DNA of 64,000 bases from Serripes groenlandicus (Eukaryota; Mollusca; Bivalvia; Cardiida; Cardiidae), in NCBI GenBank assembly GCA_031761405.1, contig JASEVX010000013.1, positions 51,337,956 through 51,401,955 of the forward strand, read 5' to 3'. The translations under genes were made by a program, and so were the position numbers. Shown here one piece after another: positions 33,614 to 44,400 of this stretch. How positions within the stretch are numbered: the stretch's first letter is position 1; each line of letters starts with the position of its first letter. A model generated the notes under the pieces. That model made no database searches and had not been told where the DNA came from. It saw nothing but the letters and a program-made list of their open reading frames with translations.

Positions 33614-34496
33614 CATAAATCATTAGACATTTATTTGAAAACTCGACCACGTCATATCACATGAACACCTAGCTTATAGACCCTACGACCAACGATGCTC
33701 CAGATCAGCAACAGCCTTCGACCCGTCTAATCACGATTATCCCTGCTCGGTCGCAAGTCGTTATTCCTTCAGAACAGACCAAGTCCAGATTATTGCCGTA
33801 TTTCAGTTTTGTTACATAGTGTTTTTACGTGTCTCGTGGTCCCAACTATCGTTTGAAGTGTTCAATAGAGCGATGGGTAAACAACACAATAACAGAGTTG
33901 CTGATTATCATATTACAGTCTGTGGGTTTAAAGCTTGAAAGGTCCTAACGTTCTCCCTGCGTGAAGTTCCCAAACACCGTAGACAAATGTTTGAACATCA
34001 CATGCGATCACTGGTAACCTTTTATCACATACATGAGCATCTGATGAAGAATACTTATGAAAACATATTTGGTAAAAGTATAAATTGAACTGTTAAATGC
34101 GGTAAATGGTTATGTAAATGTATAGTAATTTTAATTGCAATGTAATCATAAGGCTATCACCCCGACAAAAGCTTGCCGGTATATAAAGTGTATGTGTGTA
34201 TAAAGGTAGAGGTAACATATATAAGTCACTGTCAACTGTATGTCATATATCACGGCGTTCTTCGGCTAATTAATATATCATTTTGTTTTTCTTATAATGG
34301 CGATGCAGTCGTAATGTTATTTCAACAACACTTTGTGACAAGGATGGAAACAATTTTCCTTTTGCATGACCCGACTTGACAGATATACAATTTGTTTGCA
34401 GTCCTCAAATGTTTTGCATGACAGGGAGTCTTTACCTTAAATCAGGTATTGCTAGAAAATACCAACCTGATCCTTCTATATGATCTGCGATAATAG
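33614..34496. other. No gene recognised
   Basis: Non-repetitive AT-rich sequence with a probable MITE arm near 34015-34065 (CCTTTTATCACATACATGAG). No supported coding region. Confidence 0.5.
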
Positions 34497-34752
34497 CCGT
34501 TCCACAAGAAAACCAACATTGTGGACTCTGCGTAAAGTATCGACCCGGATCAGCCTAAGCATGCTGCGCAGGCTAACCCGAACAGACACTTATCGCCTCC
34601 TGTGGATTTTCTGTTTCAGGAATCATTACTCTATACGTCTTTTCCCCTGAGACGGAATGTGTCGGCCCGGAATAGCATTCGCGAACTGCACAGGCTTATC
34701 TGGGTCGATACATTACGCAGAGTCCATATTGTTGGTTTTCCCGTGGAACGGC
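34497..34752. mobile_element. Foldback MITE, family 2 (complete copy)
   Basis: The ends GCCGTTCCAC and GTGGAACGGC are perfect inverses. Pairing extends about 60 bp with a few mismatches, including GGACTCTGCGTAA(A/T)GTATCG on both arms. The length is 256 bp with no coding capacity. A partial relative lies at 31495. Confidence 0.85.
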
Positions 34753-34947
34753 TCAAATTTCATGATCAGGTGAATATTGTCGAGTAATACCATGGTTGAC
34801 ATCTGAATCATTGTAAACAATCGATAAGCATAACGCGGGAATCACGTGTTAGTCATCGAAATATCGAAAACCCGACTTGTTATCAGTGGAGAGATAATAC
34901 TATATATGGTCCTCCTGTTTTATCGTGTCAACGTTAAGCATATCAGT

Positions 34948-35627
34948 CTATTTATAGAACCTGCATTGCATCATTCTTGCGTTTTTAATTGATTGATTGA
35001 TTGATTGATTTGGGATTAACGCCGCTTTATTTACACATGTGTTTACTGGCTTTCTCACACTAGTTCCCAACACAACAGTCTTACCTAGTAATTGAATGCT
35101 TTTCCATATAGACTGGAAGACGAATGGCACTTCGGAAAGAATGTTTGGCCGATCTACTGTTCGAACTTACATAGCTTTGACCTACATCCCGAGTCGCTAC
35201 CGACTTAGCTTACAGGGATCTTAAAGTGCAATGGCTTTCACCTTCACGAATATATCTTATGGGCTTTCATCCGAACCAAATAGAAATCTATTTATAGAAC
35301 ATGCATTGCATCATTCTTGCGTTTTTAATTGATTGATTGATTGATTGATTTGGGATTAACGCCGCTTTATTTGCACATGTGGTTACTGGCTTTCTCACAC
35401 TAGTTCCAAACACAACAGTCTTACCTAGTAATTGAATGCTTTTCCATATAGACTGGAAGACGAATGGCACTTCGGAAAGAATGTTTGGCCGACCTACTGT
35501 TCGAACTTACATAGCTTTGACTTACATCCGGAGTCGCTACCGACTTAGCTTACAGGGCTCTTAAGGCACAATGGCTTTCACCTTCAAGAATATATATTAT
35601 GGGCTTTCATCCGAACCAAATAGAAAT
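34948..35627. repeat. 340-bp tandem duplication, each unit carrying a SINE
   Basis: CTATTTATAGAAC(C/A)TGCATTGC starts at 34948 and 35288, giving a 340-bp period. Each unit contains a minus-strand SINE with tail ATTGATTGATTGATTGATT, body GACGAATGGCACTTCGG and a degraded head (GTCGCTACCGACTTAGCTTAC). The units differ at few positions, so the duplication followed SINE insertion. Confidence 0.9.
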
Positions 35628-36589
35628 CTGGGGTACTTGTTCATGTGCTATTGAATATATGAAACAGTTTGATTGTGAGTAGGCCATCTTATTCTCTTAT
35701 TCGGGTGATTTCAAGGTTACTTTCACTCTTTGGGCTACGCAGCCATACGCAATCCTCTGTTATCTCTGAGTACTTGGCTTCCTCTTGGATATGTGCAACT
35801 TGGTGATAATAAGACACCATTTGACACGCATACTATTTCGCCTCGTGTACTAAAGATACGCAAATGCATTGTAAATGCATACTTGCATGCTTCATTCAAG
35901 ATATGTTGTGTGTGTGTTTTTTTCTAAGCATTATATTCTGACATTATATTGAATTATGAAGACTAAACCGTATTGGAAAACAATAGAAACTAAACATCGA
36001 ATTTTGTACACTAACCGATAGCGTTTATCTGAAATAGAAATACGTATAATTAATGTATTATTCTGGCATGCATTCAGTCGCTTAAAGTTTCTCAAAACTT
36101 TTGAAAGACAATTTGTACATGGAGATGTAAATTTTGATATATATTCAATTCATTATTTTTAATTGACATATAACCTGGACATATTGTCACCAAAATGTAC
36201 AATTCTTTTGGCCTTTCATAGTACCATACGTGTTTGTTACAATTTTACATTAGAGAATAATGACAACATATTTGATTTGGGTTGCATGTTTAACTAAACG
36301 CCGGAAGCTTTACAAATTGCAATCTGTATATGACCACGTCACCTGAAAACCGATCCCCGGGACGCTCCGGCCAGCGGAAGCACAGGTTGATCTGGACCTT
36401 CCCTGTTAACCATGTGGTCGCGTAAAAGAATTCTGTCAACATCTGGATAATGGTAATATAAAGAAAACGACACTGATTGTAAATGCCACTAATTACATGA
36501 CACAAGAGGACATCGATGGTCCTAAATCGCTCTCCTGATATAATAGAAATCTCAGTTTTCAATATTCTTACAATATGCATACAAGGAAA
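35628..36589. other. No gene recognised
   Basis: AT-rich. The minus frame 36290-36580 (96 codons) has an unusual composition but no recognisable domain, so it is not called as a gene. Confidence 0.5.
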
Positions 36590-37175
36590 ACAAGCCCCTT
36601 TGTGCTTTGATCATCTTTATCAATGGATTGTAATCATTTCAACAATCCTGCAATAGGGCCACCTAGGGAATACTTGTGTCAAATTATTTTAAAATCAGGC
36701 CTATAAGTTTGTACAAGAAGATTGTTTAAAGTTTCACAATAAATACATATAAGGAAAACAAGTTTTCCCCCTGGCGGCCATGATTTTCAACAGATCGGAA
36801 TAATTTGAACAATCTTGGAAGAGGGTCACCCATGCAACATTTGTGCCAATAATTTTCAAATCGGACAAGTACTTTTGGACAAGAAGATTGTTTAACTTTT
36901 CACTATGCACTTATAAGGCAAACAAGCTCCACTCCCTGGTGTTCATGTTTTCAACGGATCGGAATAATTTGAATAATCTTGGTAGAGAGCCACCCAATGA
37001 ACATGTGTGCAAAATAATGTTCAAATCGGGTCGATACCTTTGGACAAGAAGACGTTTACATATTTGACAATTTCCCCCGTATTCTGATGCCGCAGCAACA
37101 AAATGAGGGCCACCTAGGGAACGGACGCCGAACGGTGAGTGATCACATTATCTCACCTCACACTTTGTGCTCAGG
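36590..37175 (-). repeat. Interspersed element (minus orientation)
   Basis: Internal repeated block: TCAACAGATCGGAATAATTTG, GGTCACCCATGCAACATTTG and GGACAAGAAGATTGTTTAA recur near 36650, 36780 and 36930. It ends GTGCTCAGGTGAG. Related to 22335, 54835 and 55610. Confidence 0.65.
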
Positions 37176-37229
37176 TGAGTTTAAAATCAGCAAGCCGGTG
37201 GCTCTTTACATGAATAAATCGCTTTATTA

Positions 37230-37411
37230 GCTATTTTTCATATAGAGACGCTTTCTGACGCCTCTGCAGAAGACAGCCTTTGAAAACATTTTGCTAAAGA
37301 ATACAATTACTCCTTATTCAATAATAATACTCCCATTTCTGGGGATTTGCCACTTTTACATGTTTTCAAAGACGTCTATTGCATGTGTGTCTTGTGTGGC
37401 AAAGGGTGTAA
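37230..37411. mobile_element. piggyBac-like MITE relic
   Basis: TATAGAGACGCTTTCTGACG and CCTCTGCAGAAGACAGCC at the left. A diverged right arm ends GGCAAAGGGTGTA. Confidence 0.6.
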
Positions 37412-38389
37412 AGTAAACTGTTCAGGAAATCCATTATTGTACATATTATACATATTTAATAGAATGCAAATATTGGGACAGTGCATATTTCGTCATTTAC
37501 AATCAATTAGCATATGCAAATACGAGGGTTGTACGTACATTACAGGCAATCTGTCGTGATGCAATATTACCCAAAATAGTCCAATTCAAAGTCTAGATGC
37601 GGCCTTGAACTTCCTGCTAACGACGTTTGCGAAGTTTGGTCCATCTTTATTTGAGGTATTATCTCCTTCTATACTGTACACATATCAATTCTAAATAAAG
37701 GGAAGAATAACCCCTTAACCCATATCATGAAAAACGCTATGGTAACACTATTTGCGGCTGATAAAGACCAAGATCAGCATCTGGTTTTGCATTGTTCGCT
37801 TCTAAAATCTCAATCATTGACCAATCTATGCCAAAACAATACAATAATGCTCCTAACGAATGACGAGGAGGAATGTTTCTGCAGTAGGATACAATTAATA
37901 CCAATAACGTGTAGTCTGACCCTTTTGTCATATTCATAATTAATGTTGTATATCATCTTGTGTATTATTTATATGGAAATAACATATGTTTAAACTATGA
38001 TATCAACTTTATCAATTGATTGTACTTTCAGTTTTAAAGTTTGTTGATAGTTTTGCTAAGATGTATTCAAAATCGTCGGCTGAAGACATTTTAGATGTAG
38101 GAAAAGGTTAAGCAACAGTGATATTCCTTGTTCTTTATCGCAAACAAATATTATTTACGACGATGATCAAATTATATCTATATGTAATATATATAATATA
38201 ATACTAAGATTCTGAAACCGATAATAATTGACAAGGTAAATCCAGTTAAACCATGTTTACCAATTGTAACTTTGAAATCAAGAATATTGTACATATTTAA
38301 CTTTAAAATGAATTTAGAAAGGTTTGTGAATACGGGCCGGGGTGTGGGTAGTATCCTTTCATTAATCTCGTATTAAGACCTTTTTTTTT
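37412..38389. other. No gene recognised
   Basis: AT-rich. One MITE arm lies at about 38060-38112 (CAAAATCGTCGGCTGAAGAC, GGAAAAGGTTAA). Nothing else is supported. Confidence 0.5.
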
Positions 38390-39440
38390 GTTCGGGGAGC
38401 CATGCGAAATTGTAGCTGCTTTGGCAAACGAAAAAAATCAAATGGGTCGATTTTCAAATTTTGCAGAAATGTTCCTTGGGTGAGCATCTATCGGATTCTT
38501 TCAAGCCATGTTGATTGGTTGAAAATCAAAGCCGCCAGTTGGGCGGGACTGTTTTGTCGCAAATGCCTATAATAAACACTTATTAAAATAATTGTGGAAG
38601 ACAGTGGTACAGAGGTAGAGCGTCGGCCTCTCGTATCAAAGGTCCCTGGTTCGAGTCCCGTGATGAGCGGGTCCTGACTTTGGGTTTTTTCCACACAAAC
38701 GGCGCGAGTACTGGTGAATTCTCCAGGAAGCAGACATCGAGAGTGATTAATCTAAGCCCAAGGCTTGTTTCGCAATCAATGTAAAATAAATAAGTTTAAA
38801 CTAAACTATTAAAATAATCTCCTGAATGTATGTGATTTTCAAGTAATATTTTGGAAATGGTATCTTGGTGACCTTGTAACAGATTCCTTCAGATCCTATT
38901 GAATGGTCAAAAACTACGGCCTGTAGATGGAAGAGTAATTTTGCCTTAAAGGGCTAACGTGAAAACTTTAAAAACTCTTTACCTCCAAACGTCTTCTGCC
39001 GATTTTCAAAAGAAAATTACTTCGGCGGCCATCTTTCAGATTCCTTTATTCTATGTTGATTGTTCTAACAATATGGCAGACAGTTGCGGGGCTGTTAGGC
39101 TTATATGACTTTGAATGAGAACTGTTGAATAAAAAACCCATCTTCTCTTCTGTAACTGGTGGGCAACTTGGGTTAAAACTTCAGAGCAAGCATCCACTGT
39201 GTGTCCTCACCCAAATTACTTCATTTCTTTGGATCAATGCAGAATTATTGTTTCCATGGCAACCGAAAGAAAATATACTTTAAAATTTCCTCTCTCAATT
39301 TGATGGGTCAATTTTCATATAATGTTGTAGAATTCTTCGTGGTGTGACCGTCTTTACTAAAAGCCATGGTGATTGGTCGAAAACATGGCCGCTTGATGGC
39401 TGGGCACTTTTGCCAAATACTGGATATAGTGAACACACTT
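38390..39440 (+). repeat. Interspersed elements related to 22335-22930
   Basis: Three consecutive diverged blocks with GTTCCTTGGGTGAGC, CCATGTTGATTGGTTGAAAA and similar words (38460-38560, 38840-38930, 39040-39400). The SINE at 38593-38806 is inserted between the first two. Confidence 0.65.
38593..38806 (+). repeat. Complete tRNA-derived SINE with perfect 12-bp target-site duplication
   Basis: A-box region GGTACAGAGGTAGAGCG, perfect B-box GGTTCGAGTCCCG, body with GAGTACTGGTGAATTCTCC and an A/T-rich 3' end. TATTAAAATAAT flanks it at 38581-38592 and 38807-38818. Intact promoter boxes and an unchanged duplication suggest a relatively recent insertion. Confidence 0.9.
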
Positions 39441-40432
39441 GATAATTGTCACCTTGACTAAAACTTTTGAAAGTTCTTTCCGTTTAGTAACTATATGACC
39501 AGTCTCTATCTTCGTAACACCATATGCTTATAAGTTCATAACACTGATTGTTCCTATTGTTTTGGTGTCAGTATTACAAAGGTCAAGGTCACAAAATGAT
39601 TTCCAAAATGACTTTTAACTGGCGTAGTTCAAGACGAACCCGAGTTCCGACTAGAGTTACACGGGTTCTCTTGAACGGCAAGAGTTTTAACCCTAGTGAC
39701 GTCATATGAACATCTGACCCCGACTATTTGCTACCTGCTTCAGGCGAGAGTTAGAAGAGTTCCAAAATGGCGGAGGGTAGCAATTATTGATGCTGGTGTG
39801 TAAATAATCCAAAAATTTAGACAACAAGAAAACGAGCTTTCGGGTGTCGGTAATAAAATAAGTGGATACAACAAGGAGGCTTCCATTTCAATTTTTAATC
39901 CAGAGTGGAGCTGTGCGTTCACAAGAACCAAGTGTCTGAGCATGCGCCATCGATACACGTGCCCCCTGACCCTACCTTCCTTGAGTTCGTCGTGAACTAC
40001 GCCACTATGACAGACATGCTTTTTTTCTAAAAATAGTTCATATTTGAAAAATCTTGAAAACAAAGGACAGTTCATACTTTACTATAGATTTTCGGAAACT
40101 TGCTCAGAAGGTTGCCTGCAACCTGTAGATGTTATTTATTGAAATATACTCATACTGTGGAGAATTTCTTGTGCCACAGCCAATAATTTGAGAACCGTGA
40201 TATCCGGTCAAATTTCCCAAAAGGTTTTTACAAATATCTTACTCAGAATAGTTGAGTAAGTAAAGTTGATTGATACTGGTCCTTACGGTCTTCTTATTTC
40301 CTGTTTCTGGTAGTAAAAACGCGCTTATTTGTAAAGTCAAATCAGCAGCAAAATCACTAAAGAACACACATACTTTACAAATCACGGCTGCTTTACCACG
40401 TTGATTGCTAGGCTATTGGAGGAAGATGAACA
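39441..40432. other. No confirmed gene; promoter-like words
   Basis: Contains a CRE palindrome TGACGTCA at about 39698 and CCAAAATGGCGGAG at about 39762, a YY1-like motif. The ATG in that motif opens only a seven-codon frame. The minus frame 39740-40075 lacks a known domain. Confidence 0.35.
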
Positions 40433-40775
40433 AGGCTTATGCTATTGAACCAGTATATTCGTATATGAAAGATATGTTACAATGTTGCATGTCGTTTATT
40501 TCAATAAAATAATTTAATAAATCAATAAATCTTATACTGCATCAATTTATTTAATATACTTCTTACACTATTTAACCACTATATTCTTATATGAATGATA
40601 TGTTACAACGTTGCAATCGAGTATTTCAATAACTAACTTTAATATATCAATAAATCAAATATCGCATCAACATATTTTACATACTTCTTATGCTATTTAA
40701 CCACTATATTCGTATACGAATGCTATGTTACAATGTTGCATGTCGAGTATTTTATTAACTGAGAATATTAAGTTA
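40433..40775. repeat. ~126-bp tandem repeat (2.6 copies)
   Basis: TTTAACCACTATATTC(G/T)TATA and GATATGTTACAA(T/C)GTTGCA recur near 40447, 40573 and 40697. AT-rich and non-coding. Confidence 0.85.
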
Positions 40776-40884
40776 ATACACTTACAAATGCTGAGCCACA
40801 GTTGCGCAAAAGATCGATTACAACAGGGAAAAGTAGAATTACACAAAACTATTAGTGATTTATAGACCGGACTAACAACATTAT

Positions 40885-41815
40885 TCAGTATCAGGAAAAC
40901 GGTTCAACTGATACTGACAATGAGCCGAGTCACACACAAATATGTCCAGTGATTTAGATATAGGTCTAGAAGTTATTGCCTAACAATACTAGAGTAAATT
41001 TCTGATCCTGACATATCAAATGTCAGATCAACATTGACACACATGAGTAGATTTTGATATTTAACATAAATTTATCAAATATTGACCGCTGTTGGCATGT
41101 GTACGTATAAAACACAGGACGAATGCTGCCTATCTTTTATAGATATTTAGTAATCATTTCTCGTCGAGTATACATTGACAGGCTGACATTGGCAAGCGAC
41201 ATATTATGTTATATCGCTCACTGCAATTTAATGCAAGGGTACTTATACAGTTTAAATTAGATATTTGGATATGGCAAATATTAAGATTCAAAAGCCATAA
41301 TATCTACGGGTTTCCTAAGTTCGTGATCATAAGCATTAAAATAAACTACATTGTCCAGTACTAAATTAATTTTAGACATCAAAAGATAGTTGCACACTTC
41401 TCAACTGACTGCTCATACAAAGTAATGGGAGAAAGGTACGAAAACAATAACGTCAAAAACATGACCGTATCGTATCAGGAAAAGGGTTTAATTAATCCTG
41501 ACATTGTATCTATAAATAGAACCAGAAGTTGTCCAACATTGGTAGGGTACATTTCTGATCCTGACATGTCAAATATCGAATCTGCATTTATCTATTGAGG
41601 ACAATGTGATCTTTGACATGAACTGATCAGCTACACATTGGTTTTCTGCTGCCTTTTTTTACGCCACATATATTTCAGTGATCGCTTCCCAGTAGTGATT
41701 TCATTATCCGTCTGTCCTTCATACTTAAATCATTTTAGTCAGGCGACATATCATTTTCTATAGATCACTGTGCTTAAATCACTAGCTGCTAATACAGTTT
41801 AAATAAGACAGTACG
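40885..41815. repeat. Diverged ~580-bp direct duplication
   Basis: Ordered matches between 40890-41270 and 41475-41810: ATCAGGAAAA(C/G)GGTT, TTTCTGATCCTGACAT(A/G)TCA, a GAATGCTGCC-type block, AGGC(T)GACAT and TACAGTTTAAAT(T/A)AGA. No coding frame. Confidence 0.65.
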
Positions 41816-42099
41816 AAAATACCTAAGTTGAATATGTCACAATTTATCTTCAAAGGATCCTTTTTCAAATCTGTTGAATTTTCCCATACCGCGGTTGATA
41901 ACATTACACACATGTTGTTCGTGTTTACATTTAGAGATAACGGAACATTCTAAATCGTCATTCATATCAGTTTTCTATATATGTAGTTCATACGTGAATT
42001 AATCAAACCTTAATCAGTGTGTGTCAAGATCGGTCGTCCCGCGCTGTGTGACGATCATGCTTACGTGTTCGAAATATTTCAATATACGTACGAGTTGAG

Positions 42100-42390
42100 G
42101 CCGTCAAGGTATCATACAGTGAAATTCAAAGACGAAGCGGGCTGTCAATCCAGAGGTTGTAAGTTTGAGCCCCAAGTCGGCCAACATTCTTTCCGACGTT
42201 TCACGAAACTCACTGTTCGCCATGCACCAATGGGCATACAATCTGTGTATAAGCAGTAGGTTGCTTGGAAAGTCTGCTGTTTGGAGTACTGGTATGAGCA
42301 AGTTCAGAAATACATGGGGAAGTGAACTGGCCGACATGATGTGACTGACAAATTGTTGAAAACGACGTTACACACAATCAATTGATAAAT
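42100..42390 (+). repeat. tRNA-derived SINE (plus orientation)
   Basis: The head relic includes GCGGGCTGTCAATCCAGAGG and GTAAGTTTGAGCCCCAAG. The body has CGACGTTTCACGAAACTCAC, and the 3' module ends GTTACACACAATCAATTGAT. Same family as 26251-26556. Confidence 0.75.
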
Positions 42391-43042
42391 CAAAGGCACC
42401 GTATATACCTATTATCAAATACAATCCAATGAGTAAAACATTTCGATATTAACATTCAGTAAGTTCGTGGCATTACTATCACACTTCATTGATAACAGAC
42501 GTATCGATTTCTACCGAAGACTTCTATATACGTGCTCAAAAGTGCCATATCTACCTATTATCGAATATAATTATATGAATATTATTATGTCATCGGTCAA
42601 TTGTTAAGCACAATACAACCTACTCGCTTAAGCCTGTGGTTGCTCCCGGCATACAGTATGTACTTCTATTTTACAAGGGAACCAGTAATATATTTGTAAA
42701 ACTTGCGGACTTCATTCTGAACCCAGGATAATTGTCACCTGATCACGTTATCTCTTTATACATGTGGTTTATCTTCATGTGACTTGATTAGTATATATAG
42801 ACGTCAGGAAAAGGTACGAGGGGCGTAATCAGGACCGGAAGGGATATTTCTTCAGGTATGTCCCTTTTCATTAACTTTTGCTGCTTTTTGCAAAATTAAG
42901 AGTTGCTATTTAGCGATATACTATTTATATATATTTGTTACAACATAACGGTTTTATTGGAATAGTATTTCGATTAATCATTATCATCATTATCATCCTC
43001 TTTATCATCCTCATTATTATCATCATCATCATGATCATTAGT

Positions 43043-43074
<32 letters not shown>

Positions 43075-43374
43075 GCTTATCAAACTTGGCGTACAGGCTC
43101 GACTGAGTCTTGACTGTACGCTGATGCATTAAGACCCTGCATCGCTTTACGCGACTCGTATATATAAACCACGTCAGGTAAAAAATGGGACCTTTTGTAA
43201 TCCCCTATTGGTATAGATCAAACGGAGTATAGAGTGAATCAAATCTATGTTGTCTTTGCTATCAAATTCACAACTCTAAAAACGGTAATTGTTACACATT
43301 ACGAGAGATTTACTTGCTCTCCCGGTTCATAATTGCTTTTAGATAACTGGTATATATCGTGGTCTATTAAGTAC
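42391..43374. other. No gene recognised
   Basis: AT-rich, containing the trinucleotide tract at 42965-43075. The block 43147-43185 (ACGCGACTCG, CACGTCAGGTAAAAAATGGG) recurs from 10879. Confidence 0.5.
42965..43075. repeat. (ATC)n/(ATT)n microsatellite
   Basis: Imperfect ATC/ATT trinucleotides ending in about nine pure ATC units. A frame through it encodes only isoleucine runs. Confidence 0.95.
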
Positions 43375-43925
43375 TGATCACAATGTTAATTATCCTTGTT
43401 TATATTTTGCTCTTACAATACACACACATACCTGGTATATTATTCATTGATCACCTTTTGCCTCTCCTTGTTAAATGTTTGCTCATCAATACTGACATAA
43501 ACATATATATCATGGTTTATTATGTATTGATTAACTTGTGACTATCCATAATTATAATTTGCTCTAACAATACTGACATATATCTATAAATCATAGTATA
43601 GTATATTTTGATCAACATTTGACTATCCATGTTTATAATTTGCTCTAACAATACTGACACATACCTATAAATCATGGTATATTATGTGTTGATCACCATT
43701 TGACTATCCATGTTTATAATTTTCTCTAGCAATACTGACACATACCTATAAATCATTGTTTTTTATGTATTGATCAACTTGTGACTATCCTTTATAATTT
43801 GCTCTAACAATACTGACATATACCTATAGATCATGATATAGTATGTATTGATCACTATTTGACTATCCATGTTTATAATTTTCTCTAGCAATACGGACAT
43901 ATACCTATAACTCATAGTTTTATAT
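43375..43925. repeat. 81-bp tandem array
   Basis: About seven units containing TTTGACTATCCATGTTTATAA, GCTCTAACAATACTGACA and CCTATAAATCATGG. TGACTATCC at 43620, 43701 and 43782 gives an 81-bp period. It abuts the 47-bp satellite at about 43926. Confidence 0.9.
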
Positions 43926-44400
43926 GTTGACAGAAGAGTAAAGACCATTCTGAGAGATGTAACTATAACACTGTTGAAAGCAGAATAAATACCTGTATGA
44001 GTGGTGTAACTATAATACAGCTGAAAGCAGAGTAAACACAAATATGAGCGTTGTAACTATACTACTGTTGAAGCAAGGGTTAAAACCATTCTGAGCAGTG
44101 TAACTATTATGCTGTTGAAGCCAGGATAAAAACATTCTAAATGGTGTAACTATAACACTGTTGAAGGCGGAGTACACACCATTCTGAGTGATGTAACTAT
44201 AAAAGGCAAAGTACACAATTCTGAGCGGTGTAGCATTTATACTGTTGCATGCAGAGTACACACCATTTTGAGTGGTGTTACTAATAAAAGGCAGAGTACA
44301 CACCATTCTGAGTGATGTTACAATATTACTGTTGAAGCCAGGATAAAAAACATTCTGAATGGTGTAACTATAACACTGTTGAAGGCGGAGTACACACAAT
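43926..44400. repeat. 47-bp satellite array B, proximal mixed block
   Basis: About ten diverged monomers with GTAACTATAACACTGTTGAA and GCAGAGTACACACCATTCTG. Some lack the CACTGTTG octamer. Transitional to the homogenised block that follows. Confidence 0.85.

Noticed and set aside
36290..36580. 96-codon minus-strand gene
   Set aside because: No recognisable domain or splice structure; kept as unassigned.
39740..40075. 111-codon minus-strand gene, or a THAP-type transposase piece on the plus strand
   Set aside because: No zinc-coordinating pattern could be confirmed and the plus-strand reading contains stops soon after ATGGCGGAG.
42935..43132. Poly-isoleucine membrane protein
   Set aside because: Translation of an (ATC)n/(ATT)n microsatellite.
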